Shown here in pieces: positions 17,236-22,983 of a stretch of 23,172 nt of DNA. The notes beneath the pieces were generated by a model. The model did not search any database. It was not told where the DNA came from and saw only the letters and a program-made list of their open reading frames with translations. The stretch is taken from the IMG/VR virus record IMGVR_UViG_3300017776_000200, positions 1 through 23,172 of that record. The stretch is one strand, 5' to 3'. Within the stretch, counting starts at the first letter, position 1. Every line of letters starts with the position of its first letter. The stretch is from a virus. Position numbers and translations under genes: made by a program.

Positions 17236-17445
17236 TTATCTTAAATCGTCGTGTCGCTCTCTGACACATTCATCAATCACACTATCTAAATATGATCTAC
17301 CAAAGAATGTTAGATACATTAGTTTTTTGTACCAAGGGATTCCTTTATAAACATTATGACATACTTCATAATGATCGTCACCATCATAGTTTCGTACCAA
17401 TGAATTACAAATATCATGGTAACACATATCAGGCATTGTTTTCAT
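17236..17445 (-). CDS. Small hypothetical protein with four cysteines
   Basis: This 69-residue protein is not recognised. It is rich in Asp/His/Tyr/Cys (CYHDICNSL, DDHYEVCHNVY, then a C-terminal VIDECVRER), giving four Cys and several His that might bind a metal. A hydrophobic aromatic patch KKLMYLTFFG is too short for a clear membrane segment. A good purine-rich Shine-Dalgarno (GAAAGGAAAG) precedes the ATG. It lies immediately upstream of ssb with a 12-base gap. Confidence 0.62.
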   Translation of the reverse strand: MKTMPDMCYHDICNSLVRNYDGDDHYEVCHNVYKGIPWYKKLMYLTFFGRSYLDSVIDECVRERHDDLR

Positions 17446-17611
17446 TTCTTTCCTTTCTATTATTACAAACTATACATTTATATTTTGATCTTTTTTTTAT
17501 CATCATAGATTTTGTATATTTTCGGCTACAAATATTACACGATTTAATAATAAAACTTTCTTGAGTTAGTTTAGTAACATGGTTCATTAATTGTAAAAGG
17601 GGATGATGCAA
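17429..17611 (-). CDS. Possible small zinc-ribbon protein
   Basis: The frame encodes CNIC (C25, C28) and CIVC (C46, C49) separated by a basic stretch, a CxxC-x17-CxxC zinc-ribbon arrangement, followed by a charged tail. The full frame opens with TTG at 17611; an internal ATG at 17587 would give a 52-residue form that keeps all cysteines. Neither start has a Shine-Dalgarno, unlike neighbours. It overlaps the next gene by 17 bases. The cysteine pattern argues for a real nucleic-acid-binding mini-protein; the poor start argues against. Confidence 0.42.
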   Translation of the reverse strand: MHHPLLQLMNHVTKLTQESFIIKSCNICSRKYTKSMMIKKRSKYKCIVCNNRKERNENNA

Positions 17612-17668
17612 AGACTACTGTATGGACACATTGACAACACCATCCCCACATTTGCGAAGAACTGTCAA
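17599..17668 (-). promoter_or_regulatory. Interleaved inverted repeats: pseudoknot or attenuator candidate
   Basis: Two perfect stems interleave in the spacer downstream of the annealing-protein gene. GGGGATG (17599-17605) pairs with CATCCCC (17641-17647), and TTGACA (17631-17636) pairs with TGTCAA (17663-17668). On the minus strand the first stem is followed by UUUU, like a weak intrinsic terminator. The second stem would form first and could compete with it or build an H-type pseudoknot. It precedes three small genes including ssb, so it may tune their expression. Confidence 0.4.
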
Positions 17669-17680
17669 GGCCCAACTGGT

Positions 17681-18145
17681 TTAGGATATCTTTTTTACTT
17701 TATCAGTACCGATACCTAAATCTTTTTTAACTTGTTCTACATACTTACTGCTTTCAAACAAGCCCATGAATACATCAGCTGACATGCCAAGATGACTAAA
17801 TGCTTTTGTTAGTGCATCAGTCATAACTTTTTTGCCAGCTTCGTCATCAAATTTACCTTTAGTATTTTTTAAAGGTAGTAATGAACAGACAGGGCCAAAA
17901 CTATTTGCTTGATGTTTTGTCCACACAGATACTTCGGCTGATATATACTCATTAGTATAATTATATTTTACATCATATCCCCATCCATGACCTACTGGGC
18001 CAAAGATTTCTGTCATTTTACCAATTTGATACATGGGATCAATACTGGTAAATCCTCTACCGAAAGTAACATCTTTCGTAAATCTAGGATCAGTAACTTT
18101 TATTAGATCCCATATTTTTTTGTTAGTCTTATATGCTTCACTCAT
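17681..18145 (-). CDS. Rad52/ERF-like single-strand annealing protein
   Basis: This 154-residue protein has motifs of phage annealing proteins: DPRFTK at residues 19-24, GRGFTSIDPMYQIGKMTEIFGP at 29-50 (the last part being TEIFGPVGHGWGY) and KKVMTDALTKAFSHLG at 105-120 followed by SADVFMG. It should anneal complementary ssDNA in partnership with the exonuclease encoded two genes upstream and SSB downstream. It is somewhat shorter than many family members because there is little C-terminal tail. It starts in an ATGA overlap with the winged-helix gene and has AAAGGAG twelve bases upstream. The broad call is secure; Rad52-like versus ERF subfamily is not. Confidence 0.8.
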   Translation of the reverse strand: MSEAYKTNKKIWDLIKVTDPRFTKDVTFGRGFTSIDPMYQIGKMTEIFGPVGHGWGYDVKYNYTNEYISAEVSVWTKHQANSFGPVCSLLPLKNTKGKFDDEAGKKVMTDALTKAFSHLGMSADVFMGLFESSKYVEQVKKDLGIGTDKVKKIS

Positions 18146-18465
18146 TTAAATATTAACTCCTTTTGTTTAGTTATTTTATCCTTGTGAATCCAAGCTATAA
18201 CATTTCTATTATTCTTGTTCTTTCTTCGTTCACCAGAATCTTGTAATATACCTTGATGTGTAAGTTCTGTTATTCTTGCTCTTACACTTATAAGGTTATG
18301 ATTTAATTGATCGGCTACTTCATCAGCCGTATATGTATTATATTGACCTAATTTAAATACATCTTCAATAGCAAATTTTTGTCTTGGATATTGCATATTG
18401 ATCTTGTCGGCTGCTTCTTTACTAGTTGTTTTATTAGTATAACCAGCATTGTTTGGATAAGTCAT
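18142..18465 (-). CDS. Winged-helix DNA-binding protein
   Basis: This 107-residue protein has a flexible polar N-terminus. Residues about 30-92 have a winged-helix pattern: YTADEVADQLN (helix), SVRARITELTHQG (recognition helix) and ILQDSGERRKNKNNRNVIAW (wing with a basic turn). It may be a regulator or a DNA-binding accessory of recombination. It lies between exonuclease and annealing protein with ATGA overlaps on both sides and a GAGGAG Shine-Dalgarno, so it is co-expressed with them. The target site is unknown. Confidence 0.72.
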   Translation of the reverse strand: MTYPNNAGYTNKTTSKEAADKINMQYPRQKFAIEDVFKLGQYNTYTADEVADQLNHNLISVRARITELTHQGILQDSGERRKNKNNRNVIAWIHKDKITKQKELIFK

Positions 18466-19109
18466 GCTATCTCCTCTACTAAGTATTGTGTCTTTCTTTT
18501 CTTTTGATAATATTCATACCAATTATGATGAGGTATTGTTTTATCCAGAATGCATAAATACAAATACTTTTCTGCTAGTACTAGATCATTAATATACTTG
18601 TCATCTCTATCTACTTTAAATATATGATGATTCATATTACCACAAAATATTGATAAATATGTTTTATCAAAATCTAATACGTTCATGTAATGTTGCAATT
18701 GACCATAGTATTTCTGTACTTGATCTGCTACTGGTTTAAAAGGATTAGTGTGTTTAGCTTCAAAAATAGCTTCTTCACCATCTCTATCTCCTTTTTCATT
18801 TGAATGAATTAAGCCATCTACTCTAGCGTGTGCATATGGTTTATCTGGATCTTTCCATATATCATCAGTAGTAGTTACTGGTAATCCTGTAATATGAGTA
18901 AACCATCTTCGGTTTAATTCTTCTGTGGCTATGCCCATTTGAACAGGTAAAACATGAGATAAATCAGCAGTTACTTTATTGATTTTATCATCAACAATTT
19001 TACGCCATTCAGCATAAGTACCAAGCACTATATTGTTAGCATCACTGCCACCAATAGTTTCTAAGACCTGAAATTCTTTTGTCTTTGTTTCGTTTTGTAG
19101 TCCTTCCAT
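18462..19109 (-). CDS. YqaJ-type PD-(D/E)XK exonuclease
   Basis: This 215-residue protein has the active-site layout of phage recombination exonucleases: GIATEEL (E63/E64), AHARVDGL (D98), EAIFEAKHT (E117-x-K119) and YYGQLQHYM (Q137). The N-terminus carries IGGSDANNIVLG, the serine-containing entry motif of the YqaJ group. It should resect dsDNA ends to give ssDNA for the annealing protein encoded downstream. Its start lies inside the preceding gene (49-base overlap) and is supported by GAGAGGA upstream of the ATG. Length is typical for the family. Confidence 0.87.
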   Translation of the reverse strand: MEGLQNETKTKEFQVLETIGGSDANNIVLGTYAEWRKIVDDKINKVTADLSHVLPVQMGIATEELNRRWFTHITGLPVTTTDDIWKDPDKPYAHARVDGLIHSNEKGDRDGEEAIFEAKHTNPFKPVADQVQKYYGQLQHYMNVLDFDKTYLSIFCGNMNHHIFKVDRDDKYINDLVLAEKYLYLCILDKTIPHHNWYEYYQKKRKTQYLVEEIA

Positions 19110-19351
19110 TTGTCTATTTCCTCTCTATATTTATTGTATAATAATTCTGCTTCGTAATATACAATCTTATTTTCGGCTACTTTTTTTGAATTATATAAGT
19201 AGTCAAACCATTTAGCTTTGTTGTAATTTAAATAACGATAGCCTAATTTAGTAACAAACTCTTTCTTTTTTTGTTTACGCTCCATTGGAGAAAGTTTGCT
19301 TTCTTTTATTTGATTAGCTAGTTTTTGTAGAAGTTCATTTACGCTTTGCAT
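19061..19351 (-). CDS. Hypothetical basic helical protein
   Basis: This 96-residue protein is not recognised. It is strongly basic and aromatic (SPMERKQKKKEFVTKLGYRYL, then AKWFDYLYNSKK, then DKWKDYKTKQRQK) and predicted helical, consistent with nucleic-acid contact. It overlaps the preceding gene by 17 bases and the exonuclease by 49, and has GGAAGGA before its ATG. Context suggests a recombination or replication accessory; function is unknown. Confidence 0.6.
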   Translation of the reverse strand: MQSVNELLQKLANQIKESKLSPMERKQKKKEFVTKLGYRYLNYNKAKWFDYLYNSKKVAENKIVYYEAELLYNKYREEIDKWKDYKTKQRQKNFRS

Positions 19352-19517
19352 CTTGATCCTTCCAATATTGTAAAACAGCTAAATTTACATCTTCATGTAA
19401 AACTCTTAAATTACCTATGTCTATTTCAGTAGGAGAACCAATACTTTTATTGACATTATAAATCTCATCTTTTGTTAGTGAGATATATAATTTATTATTT
19501 AGATATACTATCCTCAT
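19335..19517 (-). CDS. Small hypothetical protein
   Basis: This 60-residue protein is not recognised. It begins with a beta-like MRIVYLNNKLYISLTKDEI and continues with DIGNLRVLHEDVNLAVLQYW, ending basic. It has a good GAGGAAAC Shine-Dalgarno and overlaps both the upstream XRE gene (23 bases) and the downstream gene (17 bases), typical of this compact operon. Confidence 0.55.
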   Translation of the reverse strand: MRIVYLNNKLYISLTKDEIYNVNKSIGSPTEIDIGNLRVLHEDVNLAVLQYWKDQDAKRK

Positions 19518-19746
19518 GTTTCCTCAATTCTAATACAATATCACAATCTAATGCATCGGCCCAGCAACAAAATAAATAACCACTCGGTTTTCTAATACCG
19601 ACTTCCCATTTTGATACTAAACCTTTAGCTACTCCTAGAATATCATCTAGGTTAGCTTGTGTTATACCTTTTCTATTTCTAGCTTCTACGAATTGAGGAA
19701 TAATTTTAGTAAAAAATCTTTTGCCTAAAGCATATTCCATATTCAA
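19495..19746 (-). CDS. XRE/Cro-type helix-turn-helix regulator
   Basis: This 83-residue single-domain protein has an HTH of the Cro/CI type: EARNRKGITQANLDDILGVA at about residues 21-40, recognition helix KGLVSKWEVG at 41-50, then RKPS, the standard ending of the motif. A C-terminal helix with CCWADALDCDIVLEL follows, as in minimal XRE proteins. It is a likely transcriptional regulator of the early operon. Oddly, it is the only confidently predicted gene on this strand without a Shine-Dalgarno, and it starts 17 bases after the final stem of the large structured RNA. Its translation may therefore depend on that upstream RNA. Confidence 0.8.
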   Translation of the reverse strand: MNMEYALGKRFFTKIIPQFVEARNRKGITQANLDDILGVAKGLVSKWEVGIRKPSGYLFCCWADALDCDIVLELRKHEDSISK

Positions 19747-19762
19747 GAAGTAATGTTTTTTT

Positions 19763-20340
19763 ATACGAAAGGCAAGGATGATATCTCATTACGGCTACTA
19801 CCTTGCCTTAGGTATTATAAAAAAGAACTTTGTACATACTCCACTTGTAACAAAGATTAAGTGATGACCCTCCTGTTATTCTTGATGCCGTTATTCACCA
19901 AGCAGTATGGATAGGGAAACACATACTTTTTTACATATTCGGTAGGTATAGGAGGCAACCCAACGAAACTCAATTCACTGAAGGCGTGGGATTATTTTAT
20001 CACCCACAAGCTTTCGACTACAGATAGAATTTTGCTCTATGTCTACTCACAACCACCCTTGAGTACCTCAGGCATTTGCCCATACTTCATCTTAGGTGTA
20101 CCTTACGCCTCTGTTGAAACGTTATTCGGTCAGCCTGAAAGGGAGGGCTACTCCCTAACGTGAAACTTTGAGGATGTGCAGAACGTCAATGTTATATCTG
20201 CTTTAGTAGAGATCAGGCTACTTATAACAACATCCTCTCGCTTAGCGAAACTTATAGGTAGTTTTAGGAAAAACAGATACTCTCATGTTTATACATCCCT
20301 CGGCACTACCTTAGCCTAAAGAATTACCAACGGGCAATCC
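19763..20340 (-). ncRNA. Large structured noncoding RNA candidate (GOLLD/ROOL-like in size and character; family unassigned)
   Basis: No credible ORF exists across about 600 nt, and G/C reaches 32 of 60 at 20101-20160. Read on the minus strand, perfect helices are dense. 20230-20237 pairs with 20170-20177 (8 bp), stacked on 20223-20229 with 20190-20196 (7 bp), stacked on 20218-20222 with 20205-20209. 20151-20156 pairs with 20140-20145. 20105-20110 pairs with 19982-19987. 19922-19927 pairs with 19904-19909. 19896-19902 pairs with 19881-19887. 19850-19855 pairs with 19828-19833. The terminal 9-bp stem is 19769-19777 with 19801-19809, extended by 4 bp. 19938-19947 pairs with 19958-19967 with one mismatch, and its loop (19950-19955) matches 19869-19874. 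This is an RNA-like architecture; I propose it is transcribed with the early operon. tmRNA, RNase P RNA and group I/II intron signatures were not found. Confidence 0.75.
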
Positions 20341-20348
20341 TAAACTTA

Positions 20349-21161
20349 TTAATTTAATACTTTCATACCAGCAACTTTGCGTTGTCTATCATATACTGTA
20401 TTGATAGATGCACTTGGGTAATGTGTTGCCCAGTGTGTCCATGCTTGATATGCACTAAATAAATTCTTACCATATCTTTTAGAGTATGAATCATATTCAT
20501 CAATTATATATTTCTTACATTGTTGATTGACATGACTTTTATCTTTATGTGTTGGTTGAAAACATAATTTATCTGTATGTGATTCCATTTCATATGAAGT
20601 CATATCTATTTCACACATGTTATTTAGTTTACTAGATACTTGATGCAAGTTACATAATTGTTTTCCATTTGTTTCTAATACAAGTTCTTTCTTACTACTA
20701 TGTCTTTTAGAGATATGTATATCCCATAAATTATGACCTAAGCCATTAGTACATATTTCATAAACATAACTAATAATTAAGATAAACGATCTAGTACCAT
20801 TCAAACTATTAAACATAGATGCTTTTAACAAAACACGACTATCTCTAAATGGTTGTTGATAGTGCGGTAATGTAAAGTCATATCGTATAATAGTACCATC
20901 TGGTGCTGATCTCGGTTGTATAATCATACCTGTAGTATCGAAGTGTTTATCCAAATAAGTCACTGTTTTTACTACACATTCTTCATTTGTAAGTACCTGA
21001 TATGATTGTTTTTGTATAGATAATAACTGATCTGTATTACCATTTCTTAACTGTTTATAACCTTTGATGAGTTCACCTTGTTGATTATAAATAGGCATTT
21101 CATTAACTGGAAAAAATAAATGTGCATTGTTATCCAGTTCGGTTTGTAGTAGTGTATTCAT
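20349..21161 (-). CDS. DUF932-like protein
   Basis: This 270-residue protein matches, by pattern, the phage/plasmid DUF932 family. An N-terminal portion contains NGNTDQLLSIQKQSYQVLTN. A central beta region contains SLNGTRSFILIISYVYEICTNG, the 'NG.RSF....YR..CTNG'-like core of the family. A helical C-terminal region ends HYPSASINTVYDRQRKVAG. The biochemical role of DUF932 is unclear; such genes occur in early regions of phages and near recombination genes. It has a strong AGGAAAGGA Shine-Dalgarno. The large structured RNA starts within about ten bases of its stop, so both may share a transcript. Confidence 0.62.
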   Translation of the reverse strand: MNTLLQTELDNNAHLFFPVNEMPIYNQQGELIKGYKQLRNGNTDQLLSIQKQSYQVLTNEECVVKTVTYLDKHFDTTGMIIQPRSAPDGTIIRYDFTLPHYQQPFRDSRVLLKASMFNSLNGTRSFILIISYVYEICTNGLGHNLWDIHISKRHSSKKELVLETNGKQLCNLHQVSSKLNNMCEIDMTSYEMESHTDKLCFQPTHKDKSHVNQQCKKYIIDEYDSYSKRYGKNLFSAYQAWTHWATHYPSASINTVYDRQRKVAGMKVLN

Positions 21162-21186
21162 ATATTAGTCCTTTCCTCTAATAGAG

Positions 21187-21438
21187 CTAGATGGTAGTTA
21201 GTGGGTTATCATCTAGCTCACAAATTGCTTGATCCAATGCGATTTGTAATTCTGATTGGATTTCGTCAATATTATATATTGCTCTGTGAATTTTTTCACC
21301 ACGAACAATTCTACAATCTTGTACATTTTTCAATATCGTTATTGCATTTTCGATTGCAACAAGACTAGTTTTGTAATCATTGATATTGTTTTGTATTATC
21401 TCAAGTTCTTCTTGATACATCGCTTTTACTTTTCCCAT
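21187..21438 (-). CDS. Small coiled-coil hypothetical protein
   Basis: This 83-residue acidic helical protein (YQEELEIIQNNINDYKTSL, AIENAITILKNV, then QSELQIALDQAICELDD) is probably a coiled coil. I recognise no family. An AAAGG element precedes the start, and the ATG lies 37 bases inside the upstream gene's frame. It is part of an unbroken run of small early genes upstream of the DUF932-like gene. Confidence 0.55.
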   Translation of the reverse strand: MGKVKAMYQEELEIIQNNINDYKTSLVAIENAITILKNVQDCRIVRGEKIHRAIYNIDEIQSELQIALDQAICELDDNPLTTI

Positions 21439-21619
21439 ATTTACCTTTCTCTGTTTCTAGTAATTGCATATCTAATAAAGCAATACGTTCTTTATGTGTT
21501 AATAAATCATTATCTCTAAAAGATTTTATTAATTTGATGTTAGCCATATATAATTTATGAACTCTTACATGTAAGTCTTTAATCATGTCTAATAACATCT
21601 GAGTATTTTTTAAGTCCAT
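21401..21619 (-). CDS. Small hypothetical protein
   Basis: This 72-residue helical protein (MDLKNTQMLLDMIKDLHVRV, then KERIALLDMQLLETEKG) has a basic tail. No family is recognised. A strong GAGGAAGG Shine-Dalgarno supports the start, and it overlaps both neighbours. It may be a host-takeover or regulatory mini-protein, by context only. Confidence 0.58.
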   Translation of the reverse strand: MDLKNTQMLLDMIKDLHVRVHKLYMANIKLIKSFRDNDLLTHKERIALLDMQLLETEKGKYGKSKSDVSRRT

Positions 21620-21966
21620 GCTGTATTACCTTCCTCTTTTATTTCTTGTTCGAACTTTTTATCATGTTCGTACTTATTAAACTTAGGTTCATCTATATTT
21701 CCATATACTGCACCAGTTCTAGCATCATATACATAGCCTTCTGGTGATATATGGAACACTCTTTTAGCTACACCAAAAGCTTCTGCACGATTCATTTGCT
21801 GTTCCATTTTGTTAACTCTATATAAATTCATCATTGTTTCTGAATATCTAGGATTAACTGCATTATGATAGTACCATACGGCTCTATCTTTAGCATATTT
21901 ATATACTACTGTTGTAGCAATACTCTTTGCAATCTTAGGTGCAAACCTTAAAGTCCATTTAATCAT
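21610..21966 (-). CDS. Hypothetical protein with basic amphipathic N-terminus
   Basis: This 118-residue protein has a basic, amphipathic N-terminal helix (IKWTLRFAPKIAKSIATTVV), a helical middle (NRAEAFGVAKRVF), and a beta-hairpin-like HISPEGYVYDARTGAVYGNI. The last looks like a small repeat of 'G-x-VY-D/G'. The tail is acidic. It could associate with a membrane or nucleic acid through the N-terminus. The family is not recognised. It has a GAAAGGA Shine-Dalgarno and overlaps the previous gene by eight bases. Confidence 0.58.
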   Translation of the reverse strand: MIKWTLRFAPKIAKSIATTVVYKYAKDRAVWYYHNAVNPRYSETMMNLYRVNKMEQQMNRAEAFGVAKRVFHISPEGYVYDARTGAVYGNIDEPKFNKYEHDKKFEQEIKEEGNTAWT

Positions 21967-22210
21967 CTACTTTTGTCCTTTCAACAAATGGGAATACTAA
22001 ATCCCCTTCTTTTGCAATTAATTTTTCTTTAATTAATTCAAACTCATCTTCTTTTTTAATTGCATGTTCTACTATTTTAATAACATCAGTAATCCATTTA
22101 TGATAATGATCTACTGTTTTTACATCCATGCATTCATTATTATTCTTTAATTCAAATTCTACGGCTTGGAATGCTTTTAGCTGTTCAGCTAATCTTTCTT
22201 TACTATTCAT
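21959..22210 (-). CDS. Small hypothetical helical protein
   Basis: This 83-residue acidic helical protein (NSKERLAEQLKAFQAVEFEL, then HKWITDVIKIVEHAIKKEDE) ends in a short VFPFVERTKVDD tail. The family is not recognised. The start lies eight bases inside the upstream 38-residue gene and has AAAGGAA in front. Confidence 0.57.
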   Translation of the reverse strand: MNSKERLAEQLKAFQAVEFELKNNNECMDVKTVDHYHKWITDVIKIVEHAIKKEDEFELIKEKLIAKEGDLVFPFVERTKVDD

Positions 22211-22319
22211 CTATATTCCTTTCCAATATCGGTTTTATAACATGAAGTTCTAGTATTGCATAACTAGCTCCACTCCATGCTCCTAATAATAACATATATA
22301 TCATATGTGTAGTAATCAT
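22203..22319 (-). CDS. 38-residue single-pass membrane peptide
   Basis: This short frame with an excellent Shine-Dalgarno (AAAGGAG) encodes a hydrophobic N-terminal segment (MIYMLLLGAWSGASYAILEL) and a charged C-terminus (KPILERNIDE). The stop overlaps the next gene's start region (ATGAATAG), so it is coupled to the small-gene cluster. It is a small early membrane protein, perhaps acting on the host envelope or superinfection; this is only a contextual idea. Confidence 0.66.
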   Translation of the reverse strand: MITTHMIYMLLLGAWSGASYAILELHVIKPILERNIDE

Positions 22320-22348
22320 TTAATTTACTCCTTTCGGTTTAATATAAA

Positions 22349-22377
22349 GCCGAGCGAATGCGAGGCATTTTTTTTTT
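22349..22377 (+). terminator. Intrinsic terminator shape on the + strand, antisense to the early operon
   Basis: On the + strand GCCGAGC (22349-22355) pairs with GCGAGGC (22360-22366) around a GAAT loop, the two central positions being tandem G-A mismatches of the sheared type. It is followed by A and ten T. That is a canonical intrinsic terminator outline for + strand transcription, although no + strand gene lies to its left for more than 5 kb. On the minus strand the same tract is a run of A just upstream of the 38-residue gene. Confidence 0.5.
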
Positions 22378-22419
22378 CTGGATCGCTATCCAGATGATAA
22401 GGGGTTTATCCCCTTATCA
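22377..22419. repeat. Two back-to-back perfect hairpins after the coiled-coil gene
   Basis: TCTGGAT (22377-22383) pairs with ATCCAGA (22388-22394) with a 4-nt loop. Directly adjacent, TGATAAGGGG (22395-22404) pairs with CCCCTTATCA (22410-22419) with a 5-nt loop. They lie 27 bases downstream of the stop of the minus-strand gene at 22447-22983. Neither is followed by a U tract in the minus direction, so they look more like RNA processing or stability hairpins than a simple terminator. Confidence 0.55.
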
Positions 22420-22446
22420 ATAAATGTTTTTAACTATGAAAGAATA

Positions 22447-22983
22447 TTATTCAGCTATAGCTGGTATTACTTCGCTACCCTCAATAACTGCATCTAGTTC
22501 TTGGTTATGTTTTGATAACCATTCTTTGCCCTTGTTATTAGCATCATTAAGCTTTTCAAGGTTTTTGACCTGACCAGATGAATAAGGAACATATTTCTCA
22601 ACATGTTGCTCGTAAAATTCAACAGTGGTTTGACGCTTGGTTTCTAGTAATTCAAGGGTGTATTGCATTCTTTCTACTGACCATTCAATTCTTGATAGTT
22701 GGTTAGCAAATGTTTCTTGACCTTGAAAGGATGCCTTAACTGAATTAATGTTAGATCCATTGATCTCTTTTAGCTTCTGATACTCAATAGCTTTTTTATC
22801 CATCAATGTTTTTTGATTGTTAATTCTGTAATCTAATCTTCTGATTTCAGAACCAAGTTCACACTTAGTATTGAATAAATCATCAAATTTCAACATATCA
22901 CGATATAGTGTATTTAATGATGCTTGAGTATTAGTTCTAGTAGTAGCTAATATTTCAGTTTCTTTTTGTTCTATTGTAGTCAT
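22447..22983 (-). CDS. Coiled-coil early protein, function unknown
   Basis: This 178-residue protein is almost entirely helical with charged heptad-like stretches (KCELGSEIRRLDYRINNQKT, then QLSRIEWSVERMQYTLELLE) and an acidic end (DAVIEGSEVIPAIAE). The frame extends upstream to a TTG at 23082, but the ATG at 22983 is preferred because AGGAG sits seven bases before it. The upstream part would be an AT-rich, Asn/Ile-only sequence. It is the first gene of the visible minus-strand early region, behind an AT-rich promoter-like segment. The family is not recognised; a scaffolding or host-interaction protein is possible. Confidence 0.72.
   Translation of the reverse strand: MTTIEQKETEILATTRTNTQASLNTLYRDMLKFDDLFNTKCELGSEIRRLDYRINNQKTLMDKKAIEYQKLKEINGSNINSVKASFQGQETFANQLSRIEWSVERMQYTLELLETKRQTTVEFYEQHVEKYVPYSSGQVKNLEKLNDANNKGKEWLSKHNQELDAVIEGSEVIPAIAE

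Noticed and set aside
17292-17564. 90-residue + strand frame rich in Phe/Tyr/His
   Set aside because: It lies opposite two minus-strand frames, has no ribosome site and no recognisable pattern.
20046-20090. 15-residue ORF inside the structured RNA (starts MKYGQMPEVL)
   Set aside because: It is very short, with weak upstream purines at poor spacing, and lies inside a region better explained by RNA helices.
19763-20340. tmRNA, RNase P RNA, tRNA, or group I/II intron
   Set aside because: No tRNA-like acceptor or T-loop signature, no RNase P conserved core strings, and no intron core or domain V pattern were found; the flanking genes are each complete, so no split exon is evident.
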